Assembly: GCA_964515805.1 (NCBI GenBank)
Contig: CAZEUZ010000024.1
Location: 1-41,875 of the forward strand
Source: CAZEUZ01 sp964515805
GTDB lineage: Bacteria > Pseudomonadota > Gammaproteobacteria > Pseudomonadales > Cellvibrionaceae
Reading direction: 5' to 3'
DNA: 41,875 nucleotides
Shown here in pieces: positions 34,349-41,734 of the stretch. The stretch's first letter is position 1. Each line of letters begins with the position of its first letter. The notes under the pieces were generated by a model. The model worked only from the letters and a program-made list of their open reading frames with translations, ran no database searches and had not been told where the DNA came from. Both the position numbers and the translations under genes were made by a program.

Positions 34349-34717
34349 CTAAAGCACTTCTGGCGCTAAAGAAATAATCTTCATAAATTTTTCACTACGC
34401 AATTCACGAGTCACGGGTCCAAATATACGAGTACCCACTGGGGCATCCTGCTGATTTAATAGTACAGCAGCATTGTCTTCAAACTTGATTAGCGAACCAT
34501 CTGGGCGGCGAACACCTTTTCTAGTTCGAACAACAACGGCTTTCATCACCTGACCTTTCTTGACCTTGCCGCGCGGAATTGCCTCTTTCACCGTCACTTT
34601 AATGATATCGCCTACGGCTGCATAGCGACGATGAGACCCACCCAACACTTTGATACACATAACGCGACGAGCACCACTATTGTCGGCAACATCTAAATAA
34701 CTTTCTGTTTGAATCAT
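34349..34717 (-). CDS. rplN: 50S ribosomal protein L14
   Basis: 122 residues (E. coli 123). Opens MIQTESYLDVADNSGARRVMCI, ends FMKIISLAPEVL. First gene of the spc group; the 163-base gap before it corresponds in position to the E. coli spc promoter region. I saw only weak -35/-10 candidates there, so no promoter is called. Confidence 0.98.
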   Translation of the reverse strand: MIQTESYLDVADNSGARRVMCIKVLGGSHRRYAAVGDIIKVTVKEAIPRGKVKKGQVMKAVVVRTRKGVRRPDGSLIKFEDNAAVLLNQQDAPVGTRIFGPVTRELRSEKFMKIISLAPEVL

Positions 34718-34880
34718 CGTCCGTCTCCGAAGTACTGCCTATAAAAAATTTTCAACTTTTATGACAGCTTAATCTTTCACAAACCATCAGGGCATTAGTA
34801 GTTTCAACGCTATGATCTGTCACTACTAAACTTATAAATTTGAATAAGTTGATAAAACTGCGTTTAAAACTAGTCGCCTT

Positions 34881-35147
34881 TTAGGCTTGAGCAGCTTGTT
34901 CTTCAACTTTAACCAACTTCCATGCCTTTGTTTTTGATAAAGGGCGAGACTCTGATATCGTCACCGTGTCACCAACTTTTCCCGTGTTGCCTTCATCGTG
35001 AGCTTTAAGTTTGGAAGACTTGCTAATGTACTTTCCGTAGAGCGGATGTTTGACACGTCGCTCAATTAGCACAGTGATAGTCTTATCCATCTTGTCGCTA
35101 ATGACTTTGCCAGTTAGCGTACGTAACTTTTTAGTTTCCTCTGACAT
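34881..35147 (-). CDS. rpsQ: 30S ribosomal protein S17
   Basis: 88 residues from ATG at 35145-35147 (MSEETKKLRTLTGKVISD), the normal family start; the in-frame ATG 15 bases upstream would add MDVLP and is less likely. Contains KTITVLIERRVKHPLYGKYI and the RPLSKTKAWKLV end. Gaps on both sides are large for this operon. Confidence 0.97.
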   Translation of the reverse strand: MSEETKKLRTLTGKVISDKMDKTITVLIERRVKHPLYGKYISKSSKLKAHDEGNTGKVGDTVTISESRPLSKTKAWKLVKVEEQAAQA

Positions 35148-35248
35148 CGGTAAAACATCCATCCCGTTGCTATTTATCTAAAAACTTTATCTACAAACAA
35201 CCTAGTGTCTAAAAGTTATCTATAACTATAGACTCGCTACATTTAATC

Positions 35249-35277
35249 TCGAACTACAAATAATTTCGAACTACAAA
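35249..35277. repeat. Short tandem repeat between rpmC and rpsQ
   Basis: Two copies of TCGAACTACAAA (35249-35260 and 35266-35277), a 17-base period, lie in the 140-base gap between rpmC and rpsQ. The rest of the gap is AT-rich with no gene. Function unknown; possibly slippage-generated. Confidence 0.6.
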
Positions 35278-35287
35278 CTGAAACTGT

Positions 35288-35491
35288 TTATTGTGTCACT
35301 TTCTCATTTAAAACAGTTTTAAGACGCGCAATATTACGACGAACCGCTTTGATCAAATGGGGTTGCACCTGTTGCTCAGAAGAGGAGGCTTTCATACGCA
35401 ACTTGAACTGTTCATCTAAAGAAGCAAACAACATTTCCTTCAGTTCGCCAGCATTTTTCTCCCTCAATTCACTTGCTTTAAGTATGATCAT
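35288..35491 (-). CDS. rpmC: 50S ribosomal protein L29
   Basis: 67 residues (E. coli 63), two long helices near the exit tunnel. SELREKNAGELKEMLFASLDEQFKLRM and HLIKAVRRNIARLKTVLNEK are L29 signatures. Begins two bases after the rplP stop. Confidence 0.97.
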   Translation of the reverse strand: MIILKASELREKNAGELKEMLFASLDEQFKLRMKASSSEQQVQPHLIKAVRRNIARLKTVLNEKVTQ

Positions 35492-35493
35492 AT

Positions 35494-35907
35494 TTACATT
35501 ACCGAGCGTTTTTCGAAAGTTGTCTTCAGAGGCAGTTTGGCAGCCGCAAGAGAAAACGCCTCTCGTGCTAAATCTTCACTCACTCCTTCCATCTCGTAAA
35601 GCACACGACCAGGCTGGATTTGAGCTACCCAATACTCAACATTTCCTTTACCTTTACCCTGACGCACTTCCAAAGGTTTACTGGTGATCGGCTTGTCAGG
35701 GAATATTCGAATCCATATTTTAGCACCACGTTTAACATGCCGAGTCATAGCTCTTCGGGCTGATTCGATCTGTCGCGCGGTAATCCGACCACGTCTAACA
35801 GCTTTTAAACCAAACTCACCGAAGCTTACCTTAGACCCTCGATGAGCAAGACCACGATTGCGGCCCTTCATTTGTTTGCGATATTTTGTACGCTTTGGCT
35901 GTAACAT
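35494..35907 (-). CDS. rplP: 50S ribosomal protein L16
   Basis: 137 residues (E. coli 136). Opens MLQPKRTKYRKQMKGRNRGLA; central KRGAKIWIRIFPDKPITSKP and VLYEMEGVSEDLAREAF near the end. Binds near the peptidyl transferase centre. 14 bases after rpsC. Confidence 0.98.
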   Translation of the reverse strand: MLQPKRTKYRKQMKGRNRGLAHRGSKVSFGEFGLKAVRRGRITARQIESARRAMTRHVKRGAKIWIRIFPDKPITSKPLEVRQGKGKGNVEYWVAQIQPGRVLYEMEGVSEDLAREAFSLAAAKLPLKTTFEKRSVM

Positions 35908-35921
35908 GACGCGTACTCTCC

Positions 35922-36602
35922 TTATTTCACTTTAGCTTTGTTTCTTTTTGCTGGAGATTCGACATCATCAAGATCACCGATGATTTCTCCTTTGAATATC
36001 CAAACCTTAACGCCAATAATGCCGTAAGTTGTCGCTGCCTGGGCAGTTGAATAATCAATATCAGCGCGCAAAGTATGGAGCGGAACTCTACCTTCACGAT
36101 ACCACTCAGAACGAGCAATTTCTGCACCACCTAAACGACCACTGACTTTAATTTTTATGCCTTCGGCACCTTGGCGAATAGAACTCTGCACTGCGCGCTT
36201 CATTGCTCGCCTAAACATTATTCGTCGCTCTAATTGACCAGCAACGTTCTGCGCAACCAACTTGGCATCCAAATCAGGTTTGCGTATTTCTTCAATATTA
36301 ATATTTACTGGCACACCCACTCGCTGAGAAACTGCTCCACGCAGCTTCTCGACATCTTCGCCTTTTTTACCAATTACGATACCCGGCCGGGCCGTATAAA
36401 TGGTGATTTTGACTGTATTGGCAGGACGATCTATATCGACACGACTAACAGATGCGCCGGCAAGCTTAGTTTCAATGTATTCACGTATCTTCAAATCCGA
36501 ATAAAGTCTGTCGGCGTAATCTTTACTACTTGCGTACCAAGTTGAAGTATGCTTTTTGACTATGCCTAGCCGAATGCCTGTGGGATGTACTTTTTGACCC
36601 AT
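35922..36602 (-). CDS. rpsC: 30S ribosomal protein S3
   Basis: 226 residues (E. coli 233). MGQKVHPTGIRLGI start, KH domain with ARPGIVIGKKGEDVEKLR (about 71-88, GxxG loop) and the C half ISGRLGGAEIARSEW-type (VSGRLGGAEIARSEWYREGRVPL). Shortened tail compared with E. coli. Confidence 0.98.
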   Translation of the reverse strand: MGQKVHPTGIRLGIVKKHTSTWYASSKDYADRLYSDLKIREYIETKLAGASVSRVDIDRPANTVKITIYTARPGIVIGKKGEDVEKLRGAVSQRVGVPVNINIEEIRKPDLDAKLVAQNVAGQLERRIMFRRAMKRAVQSSIRQGAEGIKIKVSGRLGGAEIARSEWYREGRVPLHTLRADIDYSTAQAATTYGIIGVKVWIFKGEIIGDLDDVESPAKRNKAKVK

Positions 36603-36665
36603 ACTATATTGTTCTCTTGTTTACTTTTCTTTCATTTTTAATGATAACGTTCGACGAACAAATTG

Positions 36666-36995
36666 TTAGTCAGACACCTCAACCGTAATATGACAACTAC
36701 GCTTCAATATACGATCAGCGCGACCTTTAGCTCGTGGCATTAATCGCTTTAATGTTACTCCTTCGTCAACGTAAATAGTCGACACTTTTAGCTCATCAAC
36801 ATCAGCACCTTCATTGTGCTCGGCGTTAGCAATTGCGGACTCTAATAGCTTTTTAATAATCTTAGCGCCCTTTTTTTTACTGAATGTCAATGTCTCCAGC
36901 GCATCTTCAACATGCCGACCACGAATCTGATTGGCGACAAGTCTTGCCTTCTGCGCTGACAATTGCGCTCCACTTAATTTGGCAGCCACTTCCAT
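36666..36995 (-). CDS. rplV: 50S ribosomal protein L22
   Basis: 109 residues (E. coli 110). Start MEVAAKLSGAQLSAQKARLVA; the beta-hairpin that lines the exit tunnel is RLMPRAKGRADRILKRSCHITV (about 84-105). 15 bases after rpsS. Confidence 0.98.
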   Translation of the reverse strand: MEVAAKLSGAQLSAQKARLVANQIRGRHVEDALETLTFSKKKGAKIIKKLLESAIANAEHNEGADVDELKVSTIYVDEGVTLKRLMPRAKGRADRILKRSCHITVEVSD

Positions 36996-37010
36996 TATTA
37001 AAACCTCACA

Positions 37011-37286
37011 TTAACCTTTAGCTTTTTTGTCAGCAGCGTGACCACGATAAGTACGAGTAATCGCAAACTCACCTAATTTATGGCCAACCATTTCTTCGTT
37101 AATGAAAACCGGAACATGTTGTCGACCATTATGTACTGCTATAGTCAGACCTACCATATCAGGCAAAATCATGGAGCGACGAGACCATGTTTTTATAGGC
37201 CGACGATCATTTTTTTCGACTGCAACTTCTACTTTTTTCAAGAGATGCAGATCTACAAATGGGCCTTTCTTCAGTGAACGTGGCAC
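37011..37286 (-). CDS. rpsS: 30S ribosomal protein S19
   Basis: 91 residues (E. coli 92). MPRSLKKGPFVDLHLLKKV start and EMVGHKLGEFAITRTYRGHAADKKAK end. The 94-base gap before it (to rplB) has no recognised feature. Confidence 0.98.
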   Translation of the reverse strand: MPRSLKKGPFVDLHLLKKVEVAVEKNDRRPIKTWSRRSMILPDMVGLTIAVHNGRQHVPVFINEEMVGHKLGEFAITRTYRGHAADKKAKG

Positions 37287-37380
37287 TGTAATTTCCTCTT
37301 AAACTATTTTTGACTTACAAACACATGAAACAAAGCAAGCGAGACTATAGATGTATAACTCAGAATGACACCAAAGCCCA

Positions 37381-38208
37381 TCACTTTTTACCACGAGAAC
37401 GCACTATCATTTTATCGGTTCGCTTGTTCTTACGAGTCTTATAACCTTTAGTTGGTGTGCCCCATGGACTAACTGGGTGACGCCCTCCTGATGTGCGGCC
37501 TTCACCACCTCCATGAGGATGGTCGACCGGGTTCATAGCAACGCCTCTAACCGTTGGCCGTAAACCTCTCCAACGAGAAGCGCCTGCTTTACCTAGCGAA
37601 CGCAAATTGTGTTCGCTGTTAGACACTTCGCCTATCGTAGCCCTGCACTCAGCCAAAACCTTACGCATTTCTCCACTGCGCAATCGAAGGGTGGCATGAA
37701 CGCCTTCGCGCGCCACCAACTGAGCTGAAGCACCTGCTGAACGGGCTAACTGAGCACCTTTACCCGGCTTAAGCTCGATACAGTGAACAGTGCTTCCCAC
37801 AGGAATATTACGCAATGGCAAAGCATTTCCTACCTTGATGGCAGCACTATCGCCGGATTCTAATTGTTGGCCCACAACCAAGCCTTTCGGAGCTATAACG
37901 TAACGCCGCTCTCCGTCGACATAACAAACTAGAGCAATATTAGCCGTACGGTTAGGATCATACTCTAGCCTTTCTACAGTAGCTAAAATACCGTCTTTTT
38001 GTCGGCGAAAATCAATTTTGCGGTAACGTTGTTTGTGTCCACCACCTATATGACGAGTTGTAATTCGACCTTTGTTATTACGCCCACCACTTTTTGACTT
38101 AGCTTCTAACAAAGGAGAATAAGGACTTCCTTTATGTAAATCAGAGTTGACTACACTGACGACAAAGCGACGACCGGCGGAAGTTGGTTTACGTTTTACA
38201 ACTGGCAT
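37381..38208 (-). CDS. rplB: 50S ribosomal protein L2
   Basis: 275 residues (E. coli 273). The conserved catalytic-centre-proximal segment VAMNPVDHPHGGGEGRTSGGRHP is present, with the His (in DHPHGG) that is critical for peptidyl transfer in E. coli L2. N-terminal MPVVKRKPTSAGRRF is usual. Confidence 0.98.
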   Translation of the reverse strand: MPVVKRKPTSAGRRFVVSVVNSDLHKGSPYSPLLEAKSKSGGRNNKGRITTRHIGGGHKQRYRKIDFRRQKDGILATVERLEYDPNRTANIALVCYVDGERRYVIAPKGLVVGQQLESGDSAAIKVGNALPLRNIPVGSTVHCIELKPGKGAQLARSAGASAQLVAREGVHATLRLRSGEMRKVLAECRATIGEVSNSEHNLRSLGKAGASRWRGLRPTVRGVAMNPVDHPHGGGEGRTSGGRHPVSPWGTPTKGYKTRKNKRTDKMIVRSRGKK

Positions 38209-38222
38209 TTTTACCTACCCTC

Positions 38223-38519
38223 TTAATCAGTTCCGGTAAAGTCAATATCTTGACCTTCAGCCAAGCGAACGTAAGCTTTTTTCCAGTTACTCTTTTTACC
38301 TACACCAAACCGAGTTCGCTTGGTTTTGCCCTTGACATTTAGTACACGCACAGCTTCAACACTTACATTGAAAAGCTTTTCTACTGCCAATTTGATTTGC
38401 TGCTTACTGGCGTTAGTATCGACCTTAAAGACTATTTGATTAGCGACATCCGCCATTGAGTAGGCCTTTTCAGAAACCACAGGACCGCGAAGTAGCTTGT
38501 AAAGATATTCTTGACTCAT
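38223..38519 (-). CDS. rplW: 50S ribosomal protein L23
   Basis: 98 residues from ATG at 38517-38519; the stop of rplD (TGA) overlaps this ATG by one base (TGATG), an efficient coupling arrangement. A GTG just upstream is possible but adds only one Met. LLRGPVVSEKA and KLAVEKLFNVSVEAVRVLN define L23, which docks SRP and trigger factor at the tunnel exit. Confidence 0.97.
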   Translation of the reverse strand: MSQEYLYKLLRGPVVSEKAYSMADVANQIVFKVDTNASKQQIKLAVEKLFNVSVEAVRVLNVKGKTKRTRFGVGKKSNWKKAYVRLAEGQDIDFTGTD

Positions 38520-39130
38520 CACAGCCTCTCTTCAATTTTCTTAAGCGCACTTAGTGTGAAGATAACTTTGTCAAAACCAATCAAACTCACAGGATTTACA
38601 CCATCGACATCAACCACGCCAATCTTCTGAGTATTACGTGCCGAAAGGTATAAATTATTATCGACTTCGTCAGTAACAATAAGCGCCTCAGTAATGTCAT
38701 AGTCTCCCAGCTGCTGCAAAAGACCTTTTGTCTTTGGTGCATCTAAGTGTAGAGACTTCAGAACTATAAGCCTGTCTTGCCTAACCAATTCTGACAAAAT
38801 GCAGCTGAGCGCAGCTCGGTACATTTTTTTATTTAACTTTTGCGCATAATCGCGCGGTTGAGAAGCAAAAGTTACCCCACCTCCACGCCAAATAGGGCTA
38901 CGAATGGTGCCCGCACGAGCCCGACCAGTTCCCTTTTGACGCCAGGGTTTCTTTCCCCCACCGGAAACTGCAGAGCGATTTTTCTGGGCTTTAGTGCCAC
39001 TGCGAGAAGCTGCTCGATAGGCAACCACAGCTTGATGAACCAAACTTTGGTTAAATGGCCTAGCGAAAGTTGCCTCGGTGACATTAACCGTCTCTTTATC
39101 ACCTGTAGATGTAGAAATAACTAATTCCAT
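38519..39130 (-). CDS. rplD: 50S ribosomal protein L4
   Basis: 203 residues (E. coli 201). Central extended loop KPWRQKGTGRARAGTIRSPIWRGGG (about 62-88) reaches the tunnel; FNQSLVHQAVVAYRA near residue 26. In E. coli L4 also represses the S10 operon. 17 bases after rplC. Confidence 0.98.
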   Translation of the reverse strand: MELVISTSTGDKETVNVTEATFARPFNQSLVHQAVVAYRAASRSGTKAQKNRSAVSGGGKKPWRQKGTGRARAGTIRSPIWRGGGVTFASQPRDYAQKLNKKMYRAALSCILSELVRQDRLIVLKSLHLDAPKTKGLLQQLGDYDITEALIVTDEVDNNLYLSARNTQKIGVVDVDGVNPVSLIGFDKVIFTLSALKKIEERL

Positions 39131-39147
39131 GAAAAACTTCTCAAGTC

Positions 39148-39801
39148 TTAAGCAACATTGCTTTGAATTTTTATGGCTGGACGAATAATCACATCACCAC
39201 CTTTGGAACCGGGAACTGCACCCTTAACCAGGATTAATCCGCGCTCTGAGTCGATCTTTACAATCTCCAAACTCTGCACCGTCACTTGAGATGAACCCAT
39301 ATGACCAGCCATTTTCTTACCTTTAAACACTCTTCCGGGAGTTTGGCATTGACCAATGGAACCAAGTGCACGATGGGAAATAGAGTTTCCATGAGTAGCA
39401 TCCTGCATGTGGAAATTCCAACGTTTTACACCACCCGCAAAACCTTTACCTTTGGAAGAACCTGTTACATCAACTTTTTGACCTTCAGCAAACCCCTCGA
39501 ATGTTAATTCTTTTCCTACTTCATAGGAATCGGACACTTTTCCGAAAGCGCGCAACTCCCAGGTCTTCCTGCCGGCCTCCGTATTCGCTTTGGCAAAGTG
39601 TCCGGCAGCTGCCTTATTTACACGAGATGAGCGTCGGGAACCTGCTGTCACCTGCACGGAATCATAACCATCCGTAGATGCAGTCTTAATCTGTGTTATA
39701 CGGTTGGGCTCTATTGCTATCACCGTGACAGCAATAGAATTACCATCGTCGGCGAAGATACGCGTCATGCCACATTTGCGTCCAACCAAACCTACTATCA
39801 T
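39148..39801 (-). CDS. rplC: 50S ribosomal protein L3
   Basis: 217 residues (E. coli 209). MIVGLVGRKCGMTRIFADDGN start; HGNSISHRALGSIGQCQTPGRVFKGKKMAGHMG contains the Gln methylated by PrmB in E. coli. Unusually it lies 180 bases from rpsJ, behind a structured gap. Confidence 0.98.
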   Translation of the reverse strand: MIVGLVGRKCGMTRIFADDGNSIAVTVIAIEPNRITQIKTASTDGYDSVQVTAGSRRSSRVNKAAAGHFAKANTEAGRKTWELRAFGKVSDSYEVGKELTFEGFAEGQKVDVTGSSKGKGFAGGVKRWNFHMQDATHGNSISHRALGSIGQCQTPGRVFKGKKMAGHMGSSQVTVQSLEIVKIDSERGLILVKGAVPGSKGGDVIIRPAIKIQSNVA

Positions 39802-39981
39802 TTCTATAAACCTCTCAACATAACTAGCGGGTATCTATCATGTAGATTCATTGACCGCTGATATCTACTGAGCAATTTGTTTGCTTTTAACCGGCAACAA
39901 GTAAAAGCGGTTAACATTCCTTAAAACTTTGGTTAACACGCCTATTAAAAAACTAAATTTTCTGGTGACTATTCAATCAAG
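39802..39981 (-). promoter_or_regulatory. Structured 180-base gap between rpsJ and rplC, candidate leader
   Basis: Normally only tens of bases separate these genes. In transcript order there is TTAACCG...CGGTTAA (39914-39908 with 39893-39887), AGCAA-ACAAA-TTGCT (39885-39871), GTAGAT...ATCTAC (39868-39863 with 39847-39842) and ATCTA-catga-TAGAT (39847-39843 with 39837-39833). The last two use the same bases, so they exclude each other, like an attenuator or RNA switch. Two GTTAAC palindromes (39910-39915, 39932-39937) lie 22 bp apart. Regulatory role is inference. Confidence 0.45.
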
Positions 39982-40293
39982 CTAGTTGAGGCTGATTTGA
40001 ACTTCAACACCTGCAGCCAGATCTAGTTTCATCAATGCATCAACTGTTGTTTGAGTCGGCTCGACTATGTCAAGTAGCCGCTTGTGCGTTCTGATTTCAT
40101 ATTGATCACGAGCATCCTTATTTACATGCGGTGAAATCAGAATTGTGCAACGCTCTTTACGAGTCGGCAATGGTATGGGGCCACGAACTTGAGCCCCTGT
40201 ACGACGTGCAGTCGTAACAATTTCTTGAGTAGATAAGTCGATCAATTTATGATCAAAAGCTTTAAGACGAATTCTTATACGCTGACTCTGCAT
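39982..40293 (-). CDS. rpsJ: 30S ribosomal protein S10
   Basis: 103 residues, identical in length to E. coli S10, from the ATG at 40291-40293 (MQSQRIRIRLKAFDHKL). An upstream in-frame TTG (40302) is not needed. Conserved RGPIPLPTRKERCTILISPHVNKDARDQYEIRTHKRL; S10 also acts as NusE in antitermination. Preceded by a strong promoter and not directly by tuf. Confidence 0.98.
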   Translation of the reverse strand: MQSQRIRIRLKAFDHKLIDLSTQEIVTTARRTGAQVRGPIPLPTRKERCTILISPHVNKDARDQYEIRTHKRLLDIVEPTQTTVDALMKLDLAAGVEVQISLN

Positions 40294-40374
40294 TACCGAC
40301 AAAACTCCAACAACTGTACTTTAAAGAACAACCAAGAGCAGAACTTAAAGACCGCCCTGCAAAATGGAGGCGCA

Positions 40375-40403
40375 ATTATATGAACGGGACTCAGAGGCGT
40401 CAA
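40375..40403 (-). promoter_or_regulatory. Strong sigma-70 promoter of the S10 operon
   Basis: On the minus strand TTGACG (40403-40398), exactly 17 bases, then a perfect TATAAT (40380-40375). Transcription should start near 40368, giving a leader of only about 75 bases before the rpsJ ATG, which includes TTGGAG upstream of the start. This promoter lies within the 308-base gap between sodX and rpsJ; no other gene is recognised in the gap. Confidence 0.75.
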
Positions 40404-40547
40404 GCAAAAAGTATAAAAATATCAGCGTACTTGCCAAGATAGGAAAACAAAAGGTGAGTCGACCCCATGTATTTTATCATGAGCGGCTCCCTCTCATTTG
40501 CATTAACAAAATTAAACTATTTGACACGCTGACTTTTTGATGTCTCG

Positions 40548-40576
40548 CGGATAAAAGTGAACCGTTACTGGAACGG
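40548..40576 (-). terminator. Weak terminator-like hairpin after sodX
   Basis: CCGTT-ccagt-AACGG forms a 5-bp stem with a five-base loop beginning about 25 bases after the sodX stop, followed on the minus strand by TTCACTTTT. It may attenuate read-through from sodX into the S10 region; the stem is short, so confidence is low. Confidence 0.35.
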
Positions 40577-40601
40577 CAATTTGATGGAACAACGCTATCA
40601 G

Positions 40602-40904
40602 CTAGTCAGAGGATTTAGGATTAGAGATATGGTAAACGATATGACCGACTATCTGAGATCGCTCTACCCAACCTATCACTTCAGAAGGGACACTAGAAGG
40701 GTGGTCGCCTGCCAATTTATATGAGTTGGGGCGTGCTATAAGGATGCGTTTGATTATTAATCCCAGCGAAGAGTGTAAAACCAACACAACATCGCCGGGA
40801 CTAAAAGTTGAACGAAACCAACGTAATGCTAAGACATAGTCGCTCTCTTTGAACTCAGGAAGCATGCTTGTGCCACTTACTTGAGCGACTTTAGCTCTCC
40901 ACAT
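40602..40904 (-). CDS. sodX: NiSOD maturation protease SodX (S26 signal-peptidase-like)
   Basis: 100 residues. S26-type serine/lysine protease: VSGTSMLPEF near the N-terminus with Ser13 as probable nucleophile, the PGDVVLV motif (36-42), IIKRILI with Lys52 as probable general base, and KLAGDHPSS (63-71) near the end. This compact layout without a membrane anchor and its position 39 bases after sodN identify it as the protease that removes the NiSOD leader so that His1 and the cysteines can bind nickel. No obvious membrane helix, so cytoplasmic. Confidence 0.88.
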   Translation of the reverse strand: MWRAKVAQVSGTSMLPEFKESDYVLALRWFRSTFSPGDVVLVLHSSLGLIIKRILIARPNSYKLAGDHPSSVPSEVIGWVERSQIVGHIVYHISNPKSSD

Positions 40905-40943
40905 AGGGTGCTTTTTAATTATAAAAAACTCTACTGTCAGCTA

Positions 40944-41447
40944 CTAACTGCGGTTCAGAAGCGGATAAACTAGTTTCTCTTCGGGAGGGTATGGGCAGGT
41001 TGCCTCGTAAGTTTCAACGCCCTTAGCGTCCCAGAAGTACTTAGCAAAACGATTGACAAGTTCTAGCAGTTCCTCACCATTCTTGCGATCGGTGTTCTGT
41101 TTACATGCGGAAGCAGCAAGCATAATGCTGTGAACCAAATTGTGCGTATCCGGCATATCTTCCAATTGAGGTTGTTTAAAGAAATCACCCCATATAACGC
41201 GCACTTCATCTTTCACCTTGGCAGCGTGGGTTTCTTTTTCACAAATCAACCGTATCAACTGAGCTTGATTGCTGAACGATGATTCTTTTTCATCAAGTTC
41301 GTTAATTAGATCCAAAAAGCGTATAACACTTAGAGCTGCTAATTGAGCTGTAATAGGATCGTAAATTTTACAAGGAATATCGCAGTGAGCTGACGCCTTT
41401 TGTATTGAAACAATTTTGGATATACCCTTAAATAATGCATACAACAT
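40944..41447 (-). CDS. sodN: Nickel superoxide dismutase
   Basis: Dismutates superoxide using a nickel ion. 167 residues with a 20-residue leader (MLYALFKGISKIVSIQKASA) and a mature enzyme of 147 residues beginning HCDIPCKIYDP, the nickel hook: His1, Cys2, Asp3, Pro5, Cys6 and Tyr9 are all present (numbering after cleavage). Position 7 is Lys where most NiSODs have Gly. The remainder is the expected four-helix bundle (LAALSVIRFLDLINELDEK). It starts seven bases after the His-rich small gene and is followed by sodX. Other SOD types are not in this window. Confidence 0.95.
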   Translation of the reverse strand: MLYALFKGISKIVSIQKASAHCDIPCKIYDPITAQLAALSVIRFLDLINELDEKESSFSNQAQLIRLICEKETHAAKVKDEVRVIWGDFFKQPQLEDMPDTHNLVHSIMLAASACKQNTDRKNGEELLELVNRFAKYFWDAKGVETYEATCPYPPEEKLVYPLLNRS

Positions 41448-41454
41448 GACTATC

Positions 41455-41685
41455 CTATCCTCTGTTAGTTTTTTTAGACTTTATCTTAGGAGCTCTTTTA
41501 AAGAAGTAGTAAAGCAGGGCAGACAAGCCTATAGCAAGAGCCAAAACAGTGGATAAATGATAAAAACCAGATAGCCAATGGTTGTGATCATGACCCGTAT
41601 GCGCCATTGCGTAAAAGGGAATAATAGCGGGGACCACTACGGCTAGCAGCTTATTTATAAGCGATAAAATTGAAAGTTTTCTCAT
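41455..41685 (-). CDS. Small His-rich single-pass membrane protein of the NiSOD cassette
   Basis: 76 residues. An N-terminal hydrophobic segment (about 5-27) ending PFYAMA could be a signal peptide; the mature form would begin HTGHDHNHW with His29, 32, 34 and 36 and His43, then one membrane segment (about 44-62) and a Lys-rich cytoplasmic tail. AGGTG lies five bases upstream of the ATG. The HTGHDH(N)H + GFYH pattern resembles the start of HupE/UreJ nickel permeases, but the remaining helices are missing. Nickel binding or delivery to SodN is inference from context (seven bases from sodN). Confidence 0.65.
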   Translation of the reverse strand: MRKLSILSLINKLLAVVVPAIIPFYAMAHTGHDHNHWLSGFYHLSTVLALAIGLSALLYYFFKRAPKIKSKKTNRG

Positions 41686-41734
41686 GCCATCACCTGCTTG
41701 TTAAAAGATGTAATCTTGAACTATTTTTAATGCT

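Noticed and set aside
34718..34880. spc promoter between rpsQ and rplN
   Set aside because: The position fits E. coli, but every -35/-10 pair I found matched poorly, so no site is claimed.
40400..40480. 26-codon hydrophobic frame upstream of the S10 promoter on the minus strand, with GGGAG six bases before ATG
   Set aside because: Its stop overlaps the -35 of a strong promoter and the peptide matches nothing I know; too short to support without conservation.
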